DNA of 10,296 nt, taken from NCBI GenBank assembly GCA_002431805.1, contig DJEE01000074.1:1-10296 (forward strand), given 5' to 3'. A program made the translations under genes and the position numbers. How positions within the stretch are numbered: position 1 is the first letter of the stretch; each line of letters opens with the position of its first letter. The notes under the pieces are model-generated. The model saw nothing but the letters and a program-made list of their open reading frames with translations. It ran no database searches and was not told the DNA's origin. Origin of the DNA: Eggerthellaceae bacterium UBA5906 (lineage in GTDB: Bacteria > Actinomycetota > Coriobacteriia > Coriobacteriales > Eggerthellaceae). Shown here in pieces: positions 5,416 through 10,296 of this stretch.

Positions 5416-6428
5416 GTGGGCTTTTTGGCGGAGATGTCGGCGGGAATGGAGGGGATGGCGATGATGAAGCACGCGCCGCCCTCGGGCAGGTTGAGCGCCT
5501 CGACCGTGCCGTCGTGCGCCTCGGCGATGGACTTCACGATGGCAAGCCCTAGGCCGGTGCCGCCGGTGCCGCGCGTGCGGCTTGCATCGGTGCGGTAGAA
5601 GCGGTCGAACAGCAGCTTGGGGTCAACATCGCCGAAACCGCAGCCGTCGTCTTTCACGGCAACAACGGAGTTGCCGTTCACGCCGGCAAGCTCAACGGTA
5701 ATGTGCCCGCCGGGCTTGATGAAGCGGCTGGCGTTCTCAACCAGGTTCGTAATGGCTTGGCGCAGGCTGTCGGGGTTGCCCAGCACGTCGGGCGCCTCGC
5801 CTGTAACCACGGTGTTTGCCTGGCGATCTTGCAAAATGGGATGCAAGGCGTCCACCACGTTGCTGGCCAGCTCTCGCAGGTTCACGCGCTGCATTTCCTC
5901 GGGGATAGGCGAGTTTTCGATGCGCTGCAGCGTAAGCAGGTCGTGCGTAAGGCGGCTTAGGCGCTCGCTTTCGTTCACGATGATGCTGCAGAACTTGTCG
6001 TGCAGCGCCGGCGGCAGGTCGGGGTCGGTGAGCATTTCGGCGTTGCCACGGATGGCCGTAAGCGGCGTGCGCAGCTCGTGAGCAACGTCGCTGATGAACT
6101 CGTTTTGGCGGCGTTCCTTAATGGCCAGGTCGTGCTGCTGCTGCTTGGTGGTTTGTATCAGGCGCTTGAAGTCGCACGTAAGCTGGTCGGCCTCGTACAT
6201 GCGCCCGTCAGGTTCAAACGGGACATCCGCGCCACTGCGGTAAGCGGCAACCTTTTTTGCCAGGTCGCTGAGCGGTTCAGACAGAAAATGCCCGATCAGC
6301 AGGCTGACGCAGAAGACAACCACGCTGATGGGCACCAAAACCAAAAGGGAAAGCACCGATGCGTCGTACACAATCATGCACGCCACCAGGGCAACAGCTG
6401 CCGCAAGCAGGCTCAGCAGCGTTGCCAA
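5403..6428 (-). CDS. HAMP-domain sensor histidine kinase
   Basis: This is a membrane sensor kinase that autophosphorylates and passes phosphate to the response regulator encoded just upstream. From the TTG at 6428 it has 341 residues: two membrane helices (about 1-20 and 27-48) with almost no extracytoplasmic loop, a HAMP linker (about 48-100), the HisKA H-box with His117 in FISDVAHELRTPL, and an ATPase domain with N-box NLVENA (228-233), G1 DDGCGFG (260-266), F-box FDRFYR and G2 GTGGTGLGL (287-295). All catalytic motifs are intact. The start is uncertain: the frame is open upstream to about 6495 and reads IKRLQTYFALL before the TTG, a typical basic N terminus, but no ATG or GTG is available there. 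The near absence of a sensing loop suggests it senses the membrane or a partner. The signal is unknown. Confidence 0.9.
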   Translation of the reverse strand: MATLLSLLAAAVALVACMIVYDASVLSLLVLVPISVVVFCVSLLIGHFLSEPLSDLAKKVAAYRSGADVPFEPDGRMYEADQLTCDFKRLIQTTKQQQHDLAIKERRQNEFISDVAHELRTPLTAIRGNAEMLTDPDLPPALHDKFCSIIVNESERLSRLTHDLLTLQRIENSPIPEEMQRVNLRELASNVVDALHPILQDRQANTVVTGEAPDVLGNPDSLRQAITNLVENASRFIKPGGHITVELAGVNGNSVVAVKDDGCGFGDVDPKLLFDRFYRTDASRTRGTGGTGLGLAIVKSIAEAHDGTVEALNLPEGGACFIIAIPSIPADISAKKPTRKA

Positions 6429-6454
6429 AAGTGCGAAATATGTTTGCAGCCGTT

Positions 6455-7153
6455 TTATAGCTTGAACCTGTATCCGTAACCGCGAACCGTTTCAACTAAG
6501 CCAGGGTCGTAACCGGCCTGCTCAATCTTATCACGCAGGCGCTTGATGTGCGTGTCCACGGTTTTCGTTTCCGTAAGGTATTCCCAGCCCCACGCGTCGC
6601 GCAGCAGCTCCTCGCGCGAAACCACCTTGCCGGCGTTCTTCATCAAGCACGCCATTAACTCGAACTCGCGTGGCGTAAGGTCGATGTCGCCGTTGGGGCC
6701 GGTGGCGGTGTGCGCGTCCTCGTCAAGCGTGATGCCGCTGGCCGTGATGGCGTGGCTGTTGCCGCCCACCAGCTCGTTGCCCTGGCTGCGGCGCAAAAGC
6801 GCGCGCACGCGGGCGATAAGCTCGCGCACGCCAAACGGCTTGGCCAGGTAGTCGTCGCCGCCGATTTCCAGGCCCACCACCTTGTCAAGCTCGGTGTCGC
6901 GCGCCGAAAGGAACAGCACGGGCGCGGCCGTTTTTGCGCGCAGGCGGCGGCACAGCTCGTAGCCGTCCATGCCGGGCAGCATGATGTCGAGCACGAACAG
7001 GTCGTAGTCGTTTTTCTGCGCCATGGCCAGCGCGTCTTCGCCGTTGTCCACAACGTCGGGCGCAAAACCTTCCTTCTTCAGCGCGTAGCCGACGAACTCG
7101 GTGATGGAGGGCTCGTCGTCCACAACCAAAATGCGAGCAGGCGATTCGTTCAT
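6455..7153 (-). CDS. OmpR/PhoB-family response regulator
   Basis: This is the DNA-binding partner of the adjacent sensor kinase. The ATG at 7153 gives 232 residues, usual for the family, with AAAGAGG six bases upstream; longer in-frame starts would add an unrelated basic tail. The receiver domain (about 6-118) has the acidic pair Asp12/Asp13, phosphoacceptor Asp56 in VLDIMLPGMDG, Ser83 and Lys105 in AKPFG. The C-terminal winged-helix domain (about 135-232) contains LTPREFELM, the recognition region with TVDTHIKRLRDKI, and the end RGYGYRF. The kinase coding region begins at or just after its stop codon, so the pair is one operon. Its targets are unknown; the divergent coaX promoter region and the nearby surface-protein promoter are candidates only by position. 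Confidence 0.94.
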   Translation of the reverse strand: MNESPARILVVDDEPSITEFVGYALKKEGFAPDVVDNGEDALAMAQKNDYDLFVLDIMLPGMDGYELCRRLRAKTAAPVLFLSARDTELDKVVGLEIGGDDYLAKPFGVRELIARVRALLRRSQGNELVGGNSHAITASGITLDEDAHTATGPNGDIDLTPREFELMACLMKNAGKVVSREELLRDAWGWEYLTETKTVDTHIKRLRDKIEQAGYDPGLVETVRGYGYRFKL

Positions 7154-7176
7154 GATGGGCCTCTTTCGTGTATCGT

Positions 7177-7199
7177 GCGCCGCGGCAAACCTGCGGCGC
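7177..7199 (-). other. Hairpin in the 5' leader of the response regulator
   Basis: GCGCCGC (7177-7183) pairs perfectly with GCGGCGC (7193-7199); two more pairs extend it inward (one G-T), leaving a 5-base loop. It lies 24 bases before the start codon in the transcribed leader. It may affect mRNA stability or translation, but no T tract makes it a terminator. Confidence 0.35.
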
Positions 7200-7250
7200 T
7201 TGCGAGGCGTTGCCGTGCGGCCGGGCGCCCCGTTGCGTTCTTGCAACACA

Positions 7251-7256
7251 ACTATA
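7251..7256 (-). promoter_or_regulatory. Candidate -10 element for the two-component operon
   Basis: The minus strand reads TATAGT here, five of six matches to the consensus. The best -35 at normal spacing is weak (GCGAAC, 17 bases upstream); a good TTGACG lies too far away. A start near 7244 would give a leader of about 90 bases. A weak basal promoter would suit an autoregulated operon. Confidence 0.35.
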
Positions 7257-7334
7257 CCCGTATTGCCGCCCACGTTCGCTTCCCGTCAAAAACACGTTAC
7301 TTGCGAGCGTTTTGGCCGATGGGCGGCGCGGTCC

Positions 7335-7343
7335 TGCTATACT
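7335..7343 (+). promoter_or_regulatory. Extended -10 promoter for coaX
   Basis: TGCTATACT is an extended -10 with five of six hexamer matches. No good -35 is seen at normal spacing, which extended -10 promoters tolerate. Transcription would start near 7350, giving a GC-rich leader of about 120 bases that holds a 12-base perfect palindrome (TGCCCTAGGGCA, 7382-7393). Confidence 0.5.
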
Positions 7344-7469
7344 GATGCGCGCAAAAAGGCCCGAAGGCAACGCGCGTGCGATGCCCTAGGGCAACGGGCG
7401 CGCGGGCGTATTTCGCAAGCGGAACGCGGCGGTGCGCTCGGGGGCTTAAACAAGGGAGTGGGCAAAACT

Positions 7470-8279
7470 ATGCTGCTGGCAATCGATGTGGGAAACACGC
7501 AAACCGTGGTGGGCGTGTACGAGGGAAAGAAGCTTTGCCACCGGTGGCGCGTGGCCACGAACAAGCATCACACGTGCGATGAGCTGCGCGTGAAGCTGAT
7601 TCCGCTGCTGAATTCCGAAGGGCTGTCGTTTGCCGACATCGGCGGCGTGTGCCTGGCGTCAGTAGTGCCGGCGCTTACCGACGCGTGGTGCGGCGCAACG
7701 AAGCAGATGATCGGCACGCGCGCCGTGGTGTGCTCGGCCGAAACGGCGGGCGACCTGTTCGACCCGTCGAACTACCCCAACCCGCGCGAGATCGGCGCGG
7801 ACCGCGTGGCCGATGCGGCGGCGGCGCGCAGCCTGTACGGCGCGCCCGTCATTGTGGTGGACTTCGGCACCGCTACTAATATGGAAGTGATTGACCGCGA
7901 CGGCAAGTTTGCGGGCGGCGTGATTGCGCCGGGCGTGGAAACAAGCTCGCAGGCGCTGTTCAGCCACGCAACGAAGTTAGGCGCCATCGAGTTGGTGAAC
8001 CCGCACGTGGCCATTGGCCGCAGCACGGCGCAGGCTATGCAGGTGGGCATTGTGTACGGCGAAGCGGACCGCGTGGACGGCCTGGTCAACCGCATTTTCG
8101 ACCAGCTTGGTTACAAGACTACCGTTATTGGCACGGGCGGGTTGGCCCCGCGCGTGTCGCCTATTTCGCGCACCATCACCGAAGTGAATCAGGACCTTAC
8201 AATCGAGGGCCTGCGCCTGGTGTACGATAACTTCATTGCGCACGACACCACCGGCCTGTACGGTCGTCCCAACGAATAA
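7470..8279 (+). CDS. coaX: Type III pantothenate kinase
   Basis: CoaX phosphorylates pantothenate to 4'-phosphopantothenate, the first committed step of coenzyme A synthesis; type III enzymes need a monovalent cation and resist CoA feedback. The ATG at 7470 gives 269 residues beginning MLLAIDVGNT, as in the family. AAGGGAG lies 11 bases upstream, slightly far; an in-frame GTG at 7458 overlaps that site and is less likely. Actin-like-fold motifs are in order: the phosphate loop DVGNTQTVVG (6-15), PNPREIGADR with catalytic Asp111, DFGTATNMEVID (131-142), the GGVIAPGVETS loop (149-159) and the adenosine-side GTGGLAP (221-227). The gene is transcribed divergently from the two-component operon and is followed by its own terminator, so it is probably monocistronic. 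No birA or coaBC is nearby. Confidence 0.94.
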   Translation: MLLAIDVGNTQTVVGVYEGKKLCHRWRVATNKHHTCDELRVKLIPLLNSEGLSFADIGGVCLASVVPALTDAWCGATKQMIGTRAVVCSAETAGDLFDPSNYPNPREIGADRVADAAAARSLYGAPVIVVDFGTATNMEVIDRDGKFAGGVIAPGVETSSQALFSHATKLGAIELVNPHVAIGRSTAQAMQVGIVYGEADRVDGLVNRIFDQLGYKTTVIGTGGLAPRVSPISRTITEVNQDLTIEGLRLVYDNFIAHDTTGLYGRPNE

Positions 8280-8321
8280 GGCACCTGGCCGGGGGACGCG
8301 CAAGTAACCTGGATATGTTCG

Positions 8322-8355
8322 CGGGCCGTAACCGATGGGTTGCGGCCCGTTTTTT
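8322..8355 (+). terminator. Intrinsic terminator of coaX
   Basis: A 12-pair stem (8322-8333 with 8338-8349, one G-T pair) closes a GATG tetraloop and is followed at once by six T (8350-8355). It lies 42 bases after the coaX stop. This is the most canonical terminator of the window. Confidence 0.9.
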
Positions 8356-8371
8356 GTGTACGTTCTTCACG

Positions 8372-8397
8372 AAATGCGGCCGATTTGCCCGCATTTT
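8372..8397. terminator. Second hairpin downstream of coaX
   Basis: AAATGCGG (8372-8379) pairs perfectly with CCGCATTT (8389-8396) around a 9-base loop. The T/A-rich stem ends resemble a bidirectional terminator, and it follows the main coaX terminator by 16 bases, a tandem layout like the one after bioY. It may be a backup terminator. Confidence 0.45.
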
Positions 8398-8461
8398 CAC
8401 CGCTGGGTTGAAATCTGTGTTTCCTGGCGGTTACGGTGGTGTGACGCTGCGCTGTTACAGC

Positions 8462-8467
8462 TAGAAT
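8462..8467 (+). promoter_or_regulatory. Candidate -10 element for fhs
   Basis: TAGAAT matches the -10 consensus at five of six bases. No clear -35 stands at normal spacing (GTGACG is 15 bases upstream), so an activator or the palindrome next to it may matter. The predicted start is near 8474, about 65 bases before the fhs start codon. Confidence 0.4.
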
Positions 8468-8481
8468 GTTCGTCACGAACA
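8467..8481 (+). promoter_or_regulatory. 15-base inverted repeat overlapping the fhs start site
   Basis: TGTTCG-TCA-CGAACA is a perfect inverted repeat with six-base arms. It begins on the last base of the -10 element and covers the predicted transcription start, a typical repressor position. The arms run GTTC...GAAC, the reverse order of a LexA box, so no known regulator is assigned. Confidence 0.4.
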
Positions 8482-8511
8482 ACGCGTCCCGGCCTGTCGT
8501 GCCGGGGCGTT
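8481..8511 (+). other. 5' UTR hairpin of fhs
   Basis: AACGC-(GT)-CCCGGC (8481-8493) pairs with GCCGGG-GCGTT (8501-8511), 11 pairs with a two-base bulge and a 7-base loop. It ends 14 bases before the ribosome binding site. No T tract follows, so it is more likely to affect mRNA stability or translation than termination. It does not resemble the known tetrahydrofolate riboswitch layout as I remember it. Confidence 0.35.
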
Positions 8512-8538
8512 CCGCTAAGACGAGAAAGAGGGCCCGAC

Positions 8539-10227
8539 GTGTTGACCGACATTGAAATCGCCCAGGCAGCAACCCCGCAGCCTATCAGCGCCATTGCCGA
8601 AAAGGTAGGCGTGCCCGAGCAGTACCTGGAACAGTACGGAACCACAAAGGCGAAAGTCGACTACAACTTGTTGCGCGACCAGCAGCACACGCCGGGCAAG
8701 CTGGTGCTGGTGACGGCCATCAACCCCACGAGGGCCGGCGAGGGTAAAACCACCACCACCGTGGGCCTGGCCGATGCGCTGCAAAAGCGCGGCAAGAACC
8801 CCGTGGTGGCACTGCGCGAGCCAAGCTTGGGCCCCGTGTTCGGCATCAAGGGCGGTGCCGCGGGCGGTGGGTACGCCCAGGTCATCCCCATGGAAGACAT
8901 CAACCTGCACTTCACGGGCGACTTTCACGCTATCGGCGCGGCCAACAACCTGTTGGCAGCGCTGCTTGACGCGCACATCCACAACGGCAACCAGCTGAAC
9001 ATCGACGTGCGCAAGATCACGTGGAAGCGTGTGGTGGACATGAACGACCGCCAGCTGCGCAGCATCGTGTGCGGCTTGGGCGGCAAGGCCAACGGCGTGC
9101 CGCGCGAGGACGGCTTCGACATCACCGTGGCCAGCGAGGTCATGGCCATTTTCTGCTTGGCAACCAGCATCACCGACCTGAAGGAGCGCCTGGGCCGCAT
9201 CGTGGTGGGCTACACCTACGACGACCAGCCCGTCACCGCGCACGACTTGCATGCCGAGGGCGCCATGGCCGCGCTGCTGAAAGACGCGCTCAAGCCCAAC
9301 CTGGTGCAAACGCTTGAGGGCACGCCGGCGTTCGTGCACGGCGGCCCGTTCGCCAACATTGCACACGGCTGCAACTCCATCATGGCCACGCAGATGGCCC
9401 GTGCGCTGGGCGACTACGCCATCACCGAGGCCGGCTTCGGCGCTGACCTGGGCGCGGAGAAGTTCCTGGACATCAAGTGCCGTCTGACGGGCCTGCGTCC
9501 CGACGCGGTGGTGGTTGTGGCTACCGTGCGCGCGCTGAAGAACCACGGTGGAGTGGCGAAAGACCAGCTGGGCGAGGAAAACCTTGAGGCGCTGGAGGCG
9601 GGCCTTCCCAACCTGCTGCAGCACGTGGACAACATCACGAACGTGTACAAGCTGCCGTGCGTGGTGGCCATCAACCGTTTCCCCACCGACACCGAGGCCG
9701 AACTTGCGCTGGTGGAGGAGAAGTGCCGCCAGCTGGGCGTGAACGTTGCACTGTCCGAGGTGTGGGCGAAGGGCGGCGAAGGTGGCCTGGCGCTGGCCGA
9801 CGAGGTTGTGCGCCTGTGCGAGAACGGCGACGAGGCCGGCCGTAGCGCCGACACGTTCGAGTTTGCCTACGACGACGACCTGAGCCTGCGCGAGAAGATT
9901 GAAGCCATTGCCAAGCGCGTCTACCGCGCCGACGGCGTTGACTTCGAGACGAAGGCGGCAAAGGAGCTGGCAAAGCTGGAGAAGCTGGGCTTCGGCGACA
10001 TGCCCGTGTGCATGGCGAAAACCCAGTACAGCTTCAGCGACGACCAGACGAAGCTGGGCGCGCCGCGCGGCTTCCGCATCACCGTGCGCGACGTGAAGGT
10101 GAGCGCCGGCGCGGGCTTTGTGGTGGCGCTGACGGGCAACATCATGACCATGCCGGGCCTTGGGAAGAGCCCCGCAGCCTTCAAAATCGACGTGGACGAA
10201 ACCGGCAAGATTACGGGATTGTTCTAG
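8539..10227 (+). CDS. fhs: Formate-tetrahydrofolate ligase
   Basis: Fhs joins formate to tetrahydrofolate with ATP, giving 10-formyl-THF for purine, formyl-Met and one-carbon metabolism; it is also a step of the methyl branch of the Wood-Ljungdahl pathway. The GTG at 8539 gives 562 residues, the usual length (about 555-560), with AAGAGGG six bases upstream; the open frame further upstream crosses the promoter and terminator region and is not coding. The ATP-binding loop is [10 protein letters not shown] (63-72). Other family stretches are [21 protein letters not shown] (94-114), [17 protein letters not shown] (123-139) and, near the C terminus, [13 protein letters not shown]. Nothing is missing or truncated. 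It has its own promoter; no folD or other folate gene is visible in the 69 bases downstream, so operon partners cannot be judged. Confidence 0.96.
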   Translation: MLTDIEIAQAATPQPISAIAEKVGVPEQYLEQYGTTKAKVDYNLLRDQQHTPGKLVLVTAINPTRAGEGKTTTTVGLADALQKRGKNPVVALREPSLGPVFGIKGGAAGGGYAQVIPMEDINLHFTGDFHAIGAANNLLAALLDAHIHNGNQLNIDVRKITWKRVVDMNDRQLRSIVCGLGGKANGVPREDGFDITVASEVMAIFCLATSITDLKERLGRIVVGYTYDDQPVTAHDLHAEGAMAALLKDALKPNLVQTLEGTPAFVHGGPFANIAHGCNSIMATQMARALGDYAITEAGFGADLGAEKFLDIKCRLTGLRPDAVVVVATVRALKNHGGVAKDQLGEENLEALEAGLPNLLQHVDNITNVYKLPCVVAINRFPTDTEAELALVEEKCRQLGVNVALSEVWAKGGEGGLALADEVVRLCENGDEAGRSADTFEFAYDDDLSLREKIEAIAKRVYRADGVDFETKAAKELAKLEKLGFGDMPVCMAKTQYSFSDDQTKLGAPRGFRITVRDVKVSAGAGFVVALTGNIMTMPGLGKSPAAFKIDVDETGKITGLF

Positions 10228-10296
10228 TCCCGGCGGCGAAGGCGGGGCGACGCCCAGTCGTTCAGACAGTCCTGCTCGCACGAAAGCGCCACTGGC

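Noticed and set aside
5191..5598. Open frames between the peptide terminator and the kinase gene on the plus strand
   Set aside because: They run into the kinase gene antisense, lack a good ribosome binding site and show no protein motif.
8467..8481. LexA (SOS) box before fhs
   Set aside because: The arms are GTTC...GAAC, the reverse order of the GAAC...GTTC LexA box, and the spacing differs.
8335..8538. N-terminal extension of Fhs
   Set aside because: The open frame continues upstream, but it covers hairpins and the promoter; the GTG at 8539 gives the normal family length with a ribosome binding site.
8515..10281. A 588-codon open frame on the minus strand opposite fhs
   Set aside because: It is a GC-bias shadow of fhs: rich in His, Val, Gln and Arg, with no recognisable motif, while the plus strand encodes a complete, well-conserved enzyme.
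1..10296. CRISPR arrays, tRNA or rRNA genes, insertion sequences, integrases
   Set aside because: I looked for spaced repeats, tRNA-like cloverleaf ends, transposase motifs and terminal inverted repeats, and found none.

Overview
The window looks like chromosomal DNA of a high-GC Gram-positive gut bacterium. The class Coriobacteriia (Actinomycetota, Eggerthellaceae-like) is the best guess. This rests on the mix of GC-rich housekeeping genes, a large BspA-type leucine-rich-repeat surface protein, a tiny 'KAYETPVAEV'-type peptide gene beside it, and the codon use. No marker gene fixes the genus, so the assignment is an inference.

Layout, left to right. (1) bioY, the biotin-binding subunit of an ECF transporter (197-790, +), sits behind an extended -10 promoter and a structured leader of about 180 bases. 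(2) Two tandem perfect hairpins (822-864, 870-905) separate bioY from the convergent fabH (920-2029, -), the initiating ketoacyl-ACP synthase of fatty-acid synthesis. (3) A divergent, AT-richer intergenic stretch (2030-2455) leads to an accessory block: a secreted 800-residue BspA-like protein (2456-4858, +), a 50-residue Gly/Ser-rich peptide gene (4934-5086, +) and a strong hairpin (5175-5212). (4) An OmpR-family response regulator (6455-7153, -) and a HAMP sensor kinase (5403-6428, -) form a two-component operon on the minus strand. (5) Divergent from it is coaX, type III pantothenate kinase (7470-8279, +), closed by an intrinsic terminator and a second hairpin. (6) fhs, formate-tetrahydrofolate ligase (8539-10227, +), has its own promoter, which carries a 15-base inverted repeat. 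The last 69 bases hold no recognisable gene.

The housekeeping genes share a cofactor and one-carbon theme: biotin uptake feeds acetyl-CoA carboxylase, FabH starts acyl chains, CoaX makes 4'-phosphopantothenate for CoA and ACP, and Fhs makes 10-formyl-THF. They lie in separate transcription units, so the theme is only loosely a cluster.

The most unusual part is the surface-protein block. The fourth codon of the BspA gene runs into an uninterrupted tract of ten G (2467-2476). Losing one G brings an in-frame stop after 12 codons, and gaining one brings a stop after 14. This is the classic layout of an ON/OFF phase-variable contingency gene, and the copy shown here is ON. The middle of the same gene (about 3285-3915) is a very GC-rich leucine-rich-repeat segment between much less GC-rich flanks, which suggests a swapped or converted cassette. 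Together with the unexplained peptide gene downstream, this is the best candidate here for an undescribed surface-variation system.
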